Shown: positions 16,471 through 24,530 of the stretch, piece by piece
How the letters are laid out: every line of letters starts with the position of its first letter
Numbering within the stretch: the stretch's first letter is position 1
DNA from: Ktedonobacteraceae bacterium
GTDB lineage: Bacteria > Chloroflexota > Ktedonobacteria > Ktedonobacterales > Ktedonobacteraceae
Assembly (NCBI GenBank): GCA_035653615.1
Contig: DASRBN010000030.1
Span: 1 to 64,000 of the forward strand
Length of the DNA stretch: 64,000 bases
Direction of reading: 5' to 3'
The notes under the pieces: generated by a model
Seen by the model: only the letters and a program-made list of their open reading frames with translations
Told to the model about the DNA's origin: nothing
Database searches by the model: none
Program-made: the position numbers and the translations under genes

Positions 16471-18012
16471 CTATTCAAGGTAACCCAGGTTACGCAGACG
16501 ATGAGATACCTGTGGGTCATTGTAAGGGTCAAGCCCGGTGTTGGGAGTTCCAACATCGACATGTTGCATAAAAGCCTTTAAGCGCTCTTGCATCATTTCG
16601 ACCTGCTCAGGAAGGATATCGCGCAAATTCAAGGTCTCATCGGGATCGTCGAAGAAGTCGTAAAGCTCTACCTCGTCTTCTCCGGTCTGAATAAGTTTGT
16701 AGCGTTCGCTCCATACCGTCCGGCGTGGATTGTTCAAATGGGCCTTGCGCACCAGGTCTGGCCGGCGCCGTTCCAGCAGGCTCAGCGCGTTTTGGGGCGT
16801 TACTCCCTCTGAATAAACGATGGTATCGATGAGATCGCTATGTTCATTTTTTCGCGCCAGGGTAAGTCTCTGCTCAGCTTCGGTTGCGATTCCTGCCGCT
16901 GTTAGTATAGTATGAAAAATGCGCCTTGTCGAGGTCGTTTCTTCGACAGTAGTGCCGCGTGGAAAATCGCCGTCCGGGTCGCGAATGAACAGGGGGACAT
17001 GCACAAGTTCGTTGTAAAGCGAGATGCTGTGCCCCATCAGTTCTTTCTCGCCCAGGTGCTCGCCATGATCCGCGCAGACAATGAAAAGTGTGCGATCCAG
17101 CCTGCCACTTGCCCGCAGTTTATCCAGGAATTCGCCTACTTGCTCGTCCTGGTTAGCCACTTCCGCGTTGTACATACCATCCAGCGTCGCCTTTTCTTTC
17201 GCGTCCATTGTGCCGGCCAGCGGGGCCAGCCAGCCGAAGACATCGCTGTTGAAGCGGCGCAAGTAATGCTGCGCCGATTTATCCTCTAAAACATGGGGCG
17301 CGAAACGCTCGACGAAGCGCCGCGGCGGATGGTAGGGCATGTGTGTGCCCATCAGGTTTATGAAGCTAAAAATAGGTTGATCTTCTGGAAGCCCTTCGCG
17401 CTTGATCAGCAAGCGCGCCGCATCGTTCAGTGCCCTGCCTGTATTGCCTTTAAAGCTAAGAGCGGTTTGCCAGAGTGGAACCATCAAAGGAGAAAATGAG
17501 AAATCCAGCAGCGTATCTGAACGTGCGAAGACATCCTGTATGCCGGTGATTGCATTGGCCAGGAAACGCTTGAAATGTTTACGATAGCGGTCAAACAGGT
17601 GCTGCTGCCCCCCGATCTGATTGGGGCGTGAAGTCATCCAGCCAGAATAATTCAAAAAGCTATTGAAACCTCTTCGCAGGCCGTTATTAACGACACCGAG
17701 CAGGGGATTGTTGCAGTACGCGGCAGTGAGGTAGTGATTATTGCTAAGCCGCTCTGCCAGCGTGGACATCGATGCCGGCAGAATCGACGAGGCATGGAAC
17801 ATGGTGTGGCTAGAAGGATAAACGCCGGTGAACATCGAGGCATGAGACGGAACGGTCCACTGGGCCGTTGAGACGGCATGGCGAAACAGCGTAGAATCGG
17901 CAGCAAGCTCGTCGATATGGGGCGATATTTCAAGCGGATTCCCGTAGCATGAAAGACGGTCGATACGCTGAGTGTCAAGTACGAGTAGCACAATATCCGG
18001 GCGTGCTCTCAC
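16471..18012 (-). CDS. Sulfatase-family hydrolase with Thr at the nucleophile position
   Basis: The 513-aa protein begins with DIVLLVLDTQRIDRLSCYG (metal-binding Asp residues of the sulfatase family) and has STAQWTVPSHASMFTG where true sulfatases carry C/S-x-P-x-R. The residue at that position is Thr, and Arg is replaced by His, so formylglycine chemistry is not expected; a phosphodiester or phosphonate hydrolase is more likely. VCADHGEHLGEK gives the second metal motif. No signal peptide is seen. GTG start with AAAAGGAG 8 nt upstream. First gene of the sulfatase-lgt-phosphodiesterase operon. Confidence 0.8.
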   Translation of the reverse strand: MRARPDIVLLVLDTQRIDRLSCYGNPLEISPHIDELAADSTLFRHAVSTAQWTVPSHASMFTGVYPSSHTMFHASSILPASMSTLAERLSNNHYLTAAYCNNPLLGVVNNGLRRGFNSFLNYSGWMTSRPNQIGGQQHLFDRYRKHFKRFLANAITGIQDVFARSDTLLDFSFSPLMVPLWQTALSFKGNTGRALNDAARLLIKREGLPEDQPIFSFINLMGTHMPYHPPRRFVERFAPHVLEDKSAQHYLRRFNSDVFGWLAPLAGTMDAKEKATLDGMYNAEVANQDEQVGEFLDKLRASGRLDRTLFIVCADHGEHLGEKELMGHSISLYNELVHVPLFIRDPDGDFPRGTTVEETTSTRRIFHTILTAAGIATEAEQRLTLARKNEHSDLIDTIVYSEGVTPQNALSLLERRRPDLVRKAHLNNPRRTVWSERYKLIQTGEDEVELYDFFDDPDETLNLRDILPEQVEMMQERLKAFMQHVDVGTPNTGLDPYNDPQVSHRLRNLGYLE

Positions 18013-18411
18013 TGTTAAGCTCCTTTTGATTGCGCCAGTACATAAGAGGCTGTTATTTTTCAGCTAGCTTAGGGATAACTGGCTGCCATTGTCTCCATAA
18101 ACACTATCATAAATGCCGGCCTTTGTCTATAAAATGAGCATAGCCCGGCTTTGTTATAAAACGGTTAAGTCAATGCAAAGGGAGCGTAATACAAATATCT
18201 TTACTGTTTAGTTTATTTAATGCCCGCTTGCTTGAATGAGCTTCTGGATGAGTTTCTTGCTTGATTTAGAAAACTTATAAGCAAAAATCCTTAACCGCTT
18301 CTCAACCTTATCATTATTGCACCTATCTATTGATGAGTGCTATGTTGATTAATGAAGATCAGGGATTTCCTGACGTATTATCGGAAAGAACAGTATTTGA
18401 GAGGAAATTGT
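18013..18411. other. Divergent intergenic region
   Basis: About 400 AT-rich bases separate the minus-strand sulfatase operon from the plus-strand secreted protein. Promoters for both directions must lie here. A possible plus-strand promoter is TTGCAC (18317-18322) and TATGTT (18341-18346) with 18-bp spacing; it is weak. No further gene or clear palindrome was seen. Confidence 0.4.
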
Positions 18412-19842
18412 ATGAAGCGGAAAATGAAGTTTGCCGGTCTCTGCATGTTTTTAGTGCTATGCGGAGGTATGGTAGCGGCTTTCATTGTGGTGCAGCGAAT
18501 GCCTGGCAAGGCTCATGCTTCTGGAGGCGGCCAGGTTATCTTTCAAGATAATTTTGACAGTTACCAGCCAGGCCCTTTACCAACAGGTCCGGGGGCTGAC
18601 CAGTGGTCGAGTGTAGGCATAAAAGGCACCGGTTTCAACGTGGCTGTTTCTAATGCCCAGTTCGAGAGTGCTCCAAATTCATTACAGATAACTCTGGGTA
18701 GTCAAAAGAACGGCTATGCATGGGCAGAGAAGGACTATACCGGTCCCGGCTATGTCGAACATACTGTAGACTTCAACCTTTATCTCGACCCAAGCCTCAG
18801 TCTTGGGAACCAGTCAATCGCTTTATTTACGGCAGAGAACGCCAGCCAGCCACAAAATGGCTCTGCCGCCATATGGTTGACTTCGAATGGTCATTTACAG
18901 GTTGTGCGTTATGATAGCCAGGGCGTCAAGCATGCTACGGGGGCAAAGGCCGGGCTTTCCTTGGGTCAATGGCATGCGATCGAGCTAAATCAGACAAACG
19001 ATCCCCAGAGCGGCTCCTACTCTCTCCTGGTAGATGGAACGCAGGTTCTGGGAGAAACAGGAATCGATACCGGAAATACACTGGTGACGACCATTTTTGC
19101 CGGCGATAAACTCAGCTCTAATGCGAGCTTAAGCGGCTTATATTATGAAGATGATGTCGTTACTTCGACCACGACTCCACCACCGCCAACCGTTATCTTC
19201 CAGGACAACTTCGATAGCTATCCTCTAGGTCCCTTACCAACCGGGCCGGGAGCGAACCAGTGGACGAAGGTCAGTATAAAGGGTGCAGGCTTTGGTGTAG
19301 CGGTTTCCAGCGCGCAATCTCACAGCGCTCCCAATTCGTTGCAGATTACGCTTGGTAACGTGGCGCGCGGGCATGCCTGGGCGGAGAAGGATTATTCGGG
19401 AGCCGGCTACTTCACGCACGCGGCCCAGTTCTGGGTTTACCTTGACCCACACCTGGTACAGGGTAACCAGGCCATCTCCTTGTTCACCGTCAATAACAGT
19501 AGCCAGCCGCAGAATGGCTCGATTGCTCTCTGGTTAACTCCAAAACAACACCTGCAAATCATTCGCTACGATAGCCTTGGAAAGAAGTATATTGTAGGGA
19601 CAACAGGTGTCCTGACTACCGGGGCATGGTTTAAGATCGAGATAGACCAGACGAACGATCCCGCCAATGGCTCATACGCGCTTTTCCTGAACAATACCCA
19701 GGTTGCAGGGCAGACCGGCATAGATACCGGCAATATCCCGGTAACTTCAATCGTTGCGGGCGATAGGCTCATTTCTCGCGCCGGACTATCCGGGTCTTAT
19801 TATGAGGACGATGTGATAACAGCAACCGGTTATATTGGGTAA
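18412..19842 (+). CDS. Secreted protein with two tandem concanavalin/LamG-like repeats
   Basis: The 476-aa protein has an N-terminal signal peptide (KRKMKFAGLCMFLVLCGGMV...) and then two homologous ~215-residue repeats. Each begins with VIFQDNFDSY..GPLPTGPGA.QW and ends with GLYYEDDV or GSYYEDDV, and contains GYAWAEKDY/GHAWAEKDY and QTNDP..GSY.L. The repeats look like jelly-roll lectin modules. A short TTTPPPP linker separates them. I chose the ATG at 18412 rather than 18352 because GAGAGG lies just upstream and a signal peptide begins there. The ligand is unknown, and no anchoring motif is visible, so it is probably released. Confidence 0.72.
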   Translation: MKRKMKFAGLCMFLVLCGGMVAAFIVVQRMPGKAHASGGGQVIFQDNFDSYQPGPLPTGPGADQWSSVGIKGTGFNVAVSNAQFESAPNSLQITLGSQKNGYAWAEKDYTGPGYVEHTVDFNLYLDPSLSLGNQSIALFTAENASQPQNGSAAIWLTSNGHLQVVRYDSQGVKHATGAKAGLSLGQWHAIELNQTNDPQSGSYSLLVDGTQVLGETGIDTGNTLVTTIFAGDKLSSNASLSGLYYEDDVVTSTTTPPPPTVIFQDNFDSYPLGPLPTGPGANQWTKVSIKGAGFGVAVSSAQSHSAPNSLQITLGNVARGHAWAEKDYSGAGYFTHAAQFWVYLDPHLVQGNQAISLFTVNNSSQPQNGSIALWLTPKQHLQIIRYDSLGKKYIVGTTGVLTTGAWFKIEIDQTNDPANGSYALFLNNTQVAGQTGIDTGNIPVTSIVAGDRLISRAGLSGSYYEDDVITATGYIG

Positions 19843-19894
19843 AGCGAACCGTTCCTAAGCGTGTCGTTGCATTCCATAATCGATTTTCCCAGGA

Positions 19895-19917
19895 GCCGAT
19901 CAATCGGCCCCTACGGC
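19895..19917 (-). repeat. Dispersed GCCGATTGATCGGC element, copy 1
   Basis: GCCGATCAATCGGCCCC followed by CTACGGC is the reverse complement of the sequence found twice at 43360-43464 and, in altered form, at 20623-20640. The core GCCGATCAATCGGC is nearly self-complementary, so it can form a small hairpin. Confidence 0.65.
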
Positions 19918-19958
19918 ACCACCGTGGGGGCCGTTATGTATTTTTACCATCAAAATCC

Positions 19959-20040
19959 AGGTCGTGTCATTCTGAGCGCAGCGAAGAATCTGTGCCCTGT
20001 CGCGCTGAGATTCTTCGCTGCGCTCAGAATGACATGACCT
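19959..20040. repeat. 33-bp inverted repeat (REP-like palindrome)
   Basis: The arms at 19959-19991 and 20008-20040 are complementary with one mismatch over 33 bases, separated by a 16-base loop. The arm sequence contains TGTCATTCTGAGCGCAGCGA. A single arm, with two changes, recurs at 20581-20607. The pair could act as a strong terminator for the upstream gene, or be a REP/MITE-like genomic repeat. Confidence 0.8.
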
Positions 20041-20163
20041 GAACCACAGATGCTGAACGAGGCGAAGAATGGCGTGACCTGAACCACTCAGATTATCGGT
20101 TTTGGTCGTGAAAATTCATTATCGGCCCCATTGACGCATTCTTTCAGAAAGGTCCCATTTTGC

Positions 20164-20475
20164 TTACAGTCCGCGACTGACGGCAATGCGCAGCCACCAG
20201 CTACCTGTTTTGAAAGCCAAAATCAGGTAAAACCAGCCCCAGGGTTCCTGAATAACCCAGTAGCTGGCCGCCATTGCCAGAAAGAAGAGGCTGGCAATCG
20301 CGGAGAGCTGCTTTAAACGCCAGCTGCGCAAGCGCCAGTTAAAACTTTGCACCTGGCTTCCGCGAAAATGCCACAGAACCAGGCCGGTCGTTACTAAGAG
20401 GGCAACAGTGCCGGCGATGCCAAACCCGAAAAGGTAGGGTGAGAATACGCCAGGATTGAAAGTACCGGCATCCAT
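20164..20475 (-). CDS. Hypothetical membrane protein, 103 aa
   Basis: No family was recognised. There are three hydrophobic segments: PYLFGFGIAGTVALLVTTGLVLW, LSAIASLFFLAMAASYWVI and WGWFYLILAFKTGSWWL, with a basic loop between the first and second. The ATG has GAGGACAT upstream. An extended -10 promoter (TGCTATAAT, 20539-20547 on the minus strand) lies about 65 nt before the start. It is flanked on both sides by repeat elements. Confidence 0.5.
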   Translation of the reverse strand: MDAGTFNPGVFSPYLFGFGIAGTVALLVTTGLVLWHFRGSQVQSFNWRLRSWRLKQLSAIASLFFLAMAASYWVIQEPWGWFYLILAFKTGSWWLRIAVSRGL

Positions 20476-20538
20476 GAGAAATGTCCTCGATTTGTGTTCA
20501 TGAACCGTTGCTACAATAGGCCTGGGTTATTATATGCA

Positions 20539-20547
20539 ATTATAGCA
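20539..20547 (-). promoter_or_regulatory. Extended -10 promoter element
   Basis: TGCTATAAT on the minus strand gives a consensus -10 with the TGn extension. No clear -35 box is present. It points to the 103-aa membrane protein gene 64 nt downstream. Confidence 0.4.
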
Positions 20548-20580
20548 TGCAGCGAGTGCCTGTAGTATACTAAGGGGGCA

Positions 20581-20640
20581 TGTCATTCTGAGTGAAGCGA
20601 AGAATCTGAAAAGGGATGGCGTGTAGGGACCCGATTGATC
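20581..20640 (+). repeat. Repeat pair: single REP-like arm and GATTGATC element
   Basis: TGTCATTCTGAGTGAAGCGA and the following seven bases (20581-20607) repeat the left arm of the palindrome at 19959, with two substitutions. GTAGGGACCCGATTGATC (20623-20640) is a variant of the GTAGGGGCCGATTGATC element. Both lie in the 207-base gap before the plus-strand galT cluster. Confidence 0.6.
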
Positions 20641-20682
20641 GCGTCCGGGGGTAGGACTTTCCCCGACTTCGTGGAGTGAAGT

Positions 20683-21240
20683 GTGTTAGCAAATGAATTA
20701 GTCGTGCTTGACGCCGATTCTCGTCTTTGGCAGGCAGCACGTTCATTATTGAATGCCGCTTTACGGCTGGATCAGTCTGATGATGCGTACTCGTGGCATG
20801 GATGGGATAAGCTTCAGATAAACTCCTTCCTCAAAAATTTGCCGTCGCCGTGTAGCCTGGTTGTGGGAGTATGGAAAACTGTGCTTGCGCAAGATGGTGA
20901 GGTGGAGCGCGAGGAACTGGCATTGGGCATCGTTTGTGCGGTGGTCGAGGGAGAAGTTCACTCGATTTGCACCTTTGAAGCGCTGGCTGCTGCCGGACTC
21001 AAGTCTGTTAAGGAACTGGAGCCTGGCATTGATGATGCCGTGGAGATTATGCGTGCAGCCCGCAAGCTGTTTGCTCCCGTGGCCTGGGCGCTTTTTATCG
21101 AGAAGCCGGCATGGGATGAATGGCTGTTTGCCGGTGGAGACGATGGCGCGGTTGCGAATAAAGGAGAACTGCTTGCCTCTTATGCTCGCCAGGGGCGCTG
21201 TGTTTTGATGGGGAGCCAGACCGGGCATCATCATCCATGA
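20683..21240 (+). CDS. Hypothetical 185-aa protein upstream of galT
   Basis: I do not recognise a domain. The protein is soluble and mixed alpha/beta, with no signal peptide or membrane helix. Segments include SPCSLVVGVWKTVLAQDGEVERE and EVHSICTFEALAAAGLKSVKELEPGIDDAVEIMRAARKLFAPVAWALF. It ends in GHHHP. The GTG start has GGAG six nt upstream. It is followed within 30 bases by galT and then by the M55 peptidase gene, so the three are probably one operon. Confidence 0.6.
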   Translation: MLANELVVLDADSRLWQAARSLLNAALRLDQSDDAYSWHGWDKLQINSFLKNLPSPCSLVVGVWKTVLAQDGEVEREELALGIVCAVVEGEVHSICTFEALAAAGLKSVKELEPGIDDAVEIMRAARKLFAPVAWALFIEKPAWDEWLFAGGDDGAVANKGELLASYARQGRCVLMGSQTGHHHP

Positions 21241-21268
21241 AATGGGCTGGAACAATCATGAGGATACT

Positions 21269-22177
21269 ATGGAACCGGCAACAAAGTTAACCTGGAATCC
21301 TATTCTTCGTCAATATCTTGTCAATGCGCCCCAGCGCATGAACCGGCGCGAAGGAAGTGCCGCGTGCCCTTTCTGCGCGGATATCGTCAATGGCAAAGTA
21401 GGGCCGGAAACACAGGTATGGCTGCATCCCAATGATTTCCCCCCATTGGTAGCTCCGGTTGGAGAAGCCTATGTCGTGATTTATAACCGCGACCATAACC
21501 GCACATTCACCGAATTGACCGTAGATGAGGTAGACGCCGTCACACATTTGTGGCGCGACCTCTACCGCGACCTTGCTTCACGTTACCCCGCCGTAATGAT
21601 CTTCGAGAACAGCGGCGAAGCGATTGGGCAAACACAACACCATCCGCACGGCCAGGCATTCGGCGTCTCCGTAATCCCCCCGCTATTGGAACGCGAGTTA
21701 GAGACCGTTCTGAAAGATCATAGCGAAGGCAAGGGGTGCCCATTTTGCCGCGCGCGAGAGGAAATGACGAACAGCGACTATCAGGTAGCGGCCAATACTA
21801 CCTGGCAGGCATTCTTACCACCCTACGCGCGATACCCCTATGAGACGCATCTTTACCCGCGCCGCCACGTGCCGAATCTTTCACTGATGCAAGATCACGG
21901 GCTGCACGACCTCGCGGACATATTACTGGCGGTGGTGCGAGGTTACAATGCGTTGTATGATGGAGCAATGGCCCCCATGCCTTACTTGCTGGGGATACAT
22001 CAATTAGCCGATGAACGCTTTCACCTGCACGTTGAAATCCTTGCCATCGGTCGCGCGCCCGGCAAATTGAAGTACGCAGCCTCATCCGAGTCCATCTGGG
22101 GCCTATGGACAAACGACTCCAATCCGGCGCAGAAAGCCCGGGAGTTGCGAGAGGCCATCGCGAAAATAGCAGTGTAG
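21269..22177 (+). CDS. galT: Galactose-1-phosphate uridylyltransferase-like protein
   Basis: This ~302-aa HIT-superfamily enzyme transfers UMP between UDP-glucose and galactose-1-phosphate. It shows CPFCADIVNGK (first zinc-type Cys pair), ENSGEAIGQTQHHPHGQAFGVSVIPP with the catalytic HPHGQ, a second CPFCRAREE and LGIHQLADERFHLHVEIL. It is shorter than E. coli GalT (348 aa), as in many Chloroflexota and archaea. The ATG at 21269 has AGG five bases before it; an upstream in-frame ATG at 21242 is also possible. No galK or galE is adjacent. Confidence 0.85.
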   Translation: MEPATKLTWNPILRQYLVNAPQRMNRREGSAACPFCADIVNGKVGPETQVWLHPNDFPPLVAPVGEAYVVIYNRDHNRTFTELTVDEVDAVTHLWRDLYRDLASRYPAVMIFENSGEAIGQTQHHPHGQAFGVSVIPPLLERELETVLKDHSEGKGCPFCRAREEMTNSDYQVAANTTWQAFLPPYARYPYETHLYPRRHVPNLSLMQDHGLHDLADILLAVVRGYNALYDGAMAPMPYLLGIHQLADERFHLHVEILAIGRAPGKLKYAASSESIWGLWTNDSNPAQKARELREAIAKIAV

Positions 22178-22193
22178 AAGGAGCATAACATCC

Positions 22194-23021
22194 ATGAAAT
22201 TATTTCTTTCCACTGACTTTGAGGGAACCAGCGGTATCGTGGCCTGGGAGCAGATTCTTGAGGGCAACCCTGAATACGAGCAGGGCCGCCGTTTACTCAC
22301 CGCCGAGGTCAATGCCATCATCCAGGGCGCTTTAAACGCCGGAGCGAATGAATTCGTCGTCAACGACTCACATCATGATATGCGCAACCTTCATCCACAG
22401 GACTTACTTGGCCTGGCTACCTTGATTACCGGCAAGCATAAGCCACTCTATATGATGCAGGGCCTGGACGCCAGCTTCGATGGGGTATGCTTCGTGAGCT
22501 ATCATGGCTCGATTGGAGCAGAACACGCGGTGCTATCGCATACGTATAATCCGCGCGCCATCTGGGAAGTGCGCATCAATGGCGAAATCGTGGGCGAATC
22601 CGGCATCAATGCGCTCGTGGCGGCCCATTATGGCGTGCCAATTATCTTTGTCAGCGGAGATGCCGTAACAGCAAAAGAGGCCGAGAGCATCGCACCCAAC
22701 GCGGAAAAGGTGGTCGTAAAGCAATCGCTTGGACGATTTGCCGCCGCCCATATTCATCCTACACTTGCCTGTGAAATGCTGCGCGAGGGAGCATTTCGAG
22801 CGGTTAGCAATATCGAAAAGATGCGCCCGCCGGAGTTCAAACTGCCGGTGCCATTGGAGATAACCTTTCTGGTCGCCGATATGGCTGAGATGGCCTCCTG
22901 GATACGAGGCGTTGAGCTGGTAGGCCCACGCACGGTGATCTTGAGCAGCGACAATCTACTCGATCTCTATCGTATGTTCGTGGCGATTGTCACGCTGACT
23001 CGCTCGCTGGTGGATAGGTAG
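22194..23021 (+). CDS. M55-family D-aminopeptidase (DppA-like)
   Basis: The 275-aa protein matches the zinc peptidase family M55, represented by DppA, which cleaves D-amino-acid dipeptides. MKLFLSTDFEGTSGIV gives the metal-binding Asp/Glu, NDSHHDMRNL and FVSYHGSIGAEHAVLSHTY give His ligands, and GEIVGESGINALVAAHYGVP is a typical motif. No signal peptide is visible, so it works in the cytoplasm, perhaps in recycling of peptidoglycan peptides. It starts 16 nt after galT with GAAGGAGC upstream and is followed by a strong terminator. Confidence 0.85.
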   Translation: MKLFLSTDFEGTSGIVAWEQILEGNPEYEQGRRLLTAEVNAIIQGALNAGANEFVVNDSHHDMRNLHPQDLLGLATLITGKHKPLYMMQGLDASFDGVCFVSYHGSIGAEHAVLSHTYNPRAIWEVRINGEIVGESGINALVAAHYGVPIIFVSGDAVTAKEAESIAPNAEKVVVKQSLGRFAAAHIHPTLACEMLREGAFRAVSNIEKMRPPEFKLPVPLEITFLVADMAEMASWIRGVELVGPRTVILSSDNLLDLYRMFVAIVTLTRSLVDR

Positions 23022-23054
23022 CGTTTCATATAGCCAGGACAATCTTTTTGACAG

Positions 23055-23105
23055 GCCGCCGCGTAGAGCTAGAATCTTTTCATTCCTACGGCTCTACGCG
23101 GCGGC
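23055..23105 (+). terminator. Rho-independent terminator after the galT-dppA operon
   Basis: GCCGCCGCGTAGAGC (23055-23069) pairs perfectly with GCTCTACGCGGCGGC (23091-23105), giving a GC-rich 15-bp stem, followed by TTCTATTTTTATTGG. Confidence 0.85.
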
Positions 23106-23174
23106 TTCTATTTTTATTGGTTTTTCCTCTTTTGAGTGATCGAGATCTCCAAAGATGGAAAAGCAATCTATAGG

Positions 23175-23618
23175 TTACGAACCATCTCCAGAAGAATGAG
23201 TGCGCGATTCTTCAGCGATGCTGAAACGAGCGGCTTGTGATTGTTCGATGCGATCAACAGCCTCCGTCAGTACGCGTAAATGTTGCTCAAGCTCCCAGGC
23301 ATGCTGGTAGAGGGTGCGCAACTCAGAGGCAAGCTCATGGAACTGGCCGTTGAGCGCGGATAATTGTTGATCGTCTCCTCTTGTGCCATATGATCGCTCT
23401 ACAGGAACCGGTGCGGACTGCCTTATAGGAGCTGTCCTGCCGGTTGGAACGCTTTGATTTGATGCGCTGCTTGCCGTCGAACTCATATTTGTTGCACCCG
23501 CGGCTGCTCCATTGGCACGCGCTTTCTCAGCACGCTGCTCGCCGATGGAGAGGAGTACAGCGCCGAGAATTGCTGCTGCTGCTATGATGATCAGGCCGCC
23601 CATAATCAGTAAATTCAC
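23175..23618 (-). CDS. Hypothetical membrane protein with C-terminal coiled coil
   Basis: The 147-aa protein has one N-terminal membrane helix (LLIMGGLIIIAAAAILGAVLLSIG), a Ser/Ala/Pro-rich linker (about 38-75), and a helical, coiled-coil-like segment LSALNGQFHELASELRTLYQHAWELEQHLRVLTEAVDRIEQS. The orientation and partner are unknown. The GTG start has AAAGGAGG five bases upstream, a strong site. It lies 160 nt downstream of the exporter genes on the same strand and may or may not share their transcript. Confidence 0.6.
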   Translation of the reverse strand: MNLLIMGGLIIIAAAAILGAVLLSIGEQRAEKARANGAAAGATNMSSTASSASNQSVPTGRTAPIRQSAPVPVERSYGTRGDDQQLSALNGQFHELASELRTLYQHAWELEQHLRVLTEAVDRIEQSQAARFSIAEESRTHSSGDGS

Positions 23619-23779
23619 GAAAGCCTCCTTTGTATATCAGGAACGATGTACGCTTGCAGCATCGTTTCCTGGATTTGCTTGTGCATCTGCTCTTGACGTT
23701 TGCAGGTTTAGCAAGCTATGCTCCTGTCACAGGAAGCGGCAAGGACCAGACTCTTCACTGAATCCGTTCGGGATCGAAA

Positions 23780-24442
23780 CTAGTGAAGATGAATGGTAAC
23801 CTCGGCACTCATACCCGGGACAATATCCTTGCCGCCATTATTGTCGAGCGTGATGATTACCGGGATGCGCTGCCCCACCTTGGTGAAATTTCCACTGGTC
23901 GGGTCCTCGTTAGGCAGAAGCGAAAACTCGCCGGCAGCCGCCTGGATAATTTGCTGCACGTGGCCGCTAAAAGTTGTACCGCTATAGGCGTCGATGCTAA
24001 TATCGACCGCCTGGCCGACACTGATATTGCTGATGGAGTTCTCATCAACATAAGCGGTCACCGTTACGGCGCCGAGATTGGTCACTTCAGCGATTGTCAG
24101 GCCAGGCGCGACGGTTTGATTTTGTACCGCGGGAACCTGCAAAATGGTGCCGTTCATAGGGCTGGTAATATTGATAGTAGCCGGGGCTGCACCGGCGCCA
24201 TTTGCGCTGGATGCTAAAGTGACCGTACCGATTGTTTCGCCGGAAGTAACTGTATCACCTTGCTTGATTGAGAGGCTGGTGAGGATACCGGCAGCCGGTG
24301 CGCTCACATTTACAATCGGCCCGGTGACCTGTGCATCATCGGTGCTATAGTAGGTATAGTTGTTATAAACAGCGTAAAAAATAGCCCCACCAATGGCGAA
24401 TACTGCTATTATGACCAGCAGCGGTATAAGTAAACGACGCAT
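23780..24442 (-). CDS. HlyD/EmrA-type membrane fusion protein (short)
   Basis: This 220-aa protein has an N-terminal membrane helix and the biotinyl-lipoyl-like barrel region STDDAQVTGPIVNVSAPAAGILTSLSIKQGDTVTSGETIGTV, then INITSPMNGTILQVP and a C-terminal beta domain ending DIVPGMSAEVTIHLH. It lacks the long alpha-helical hairpin of Gram-negative EmrA (about 390 aa), consistent with a cell without an outer membrane. It follows the DHA2 exporter by 88 nt and is expected to work with it. Confidence 0.83.
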   Translation of the reverse strand: MRRLLIPLLVIIAVFAIGGAIFYAVYNNYTYYSTDDAQVTGPIVNVSAPAAGILTSLSIKQGDTVTSGETIGTVTLASSANGAGAAPATINITSPMNGTILQVPAVQNQTVAPGLTIAEVTNLGAVTVTAYVDENSISNISVGQAVDISIDAYSGTTFSGHVQQIIQAAAGEFSLLPNEDPTSGNFTKVGQRIPVIITLDNNGGKDIVPGMSAEVTIHLH

Positions 24443-24530
24443 GGATTATCTCTCCCTTGATAAACTTTATGATGTTGCGGAGGCATACACACATGCCACT
24501 CTACGTTGTACTGGCATGCCGTTAAGCACA

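Larger units (their letters stand above)
19843..20163. repeat. Repeat-rich spacer
   Basis: No gene is seen in these 321 bases. The spacer carries one copy of the GCCGATCAATCGGCCCC element (19895-19917), the long inverted repeat at 19959-20040, and a 13-base direct repeat, TGACCTGAACCAC, starting near 20034 and again near 20074. Confidence 0.6.
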
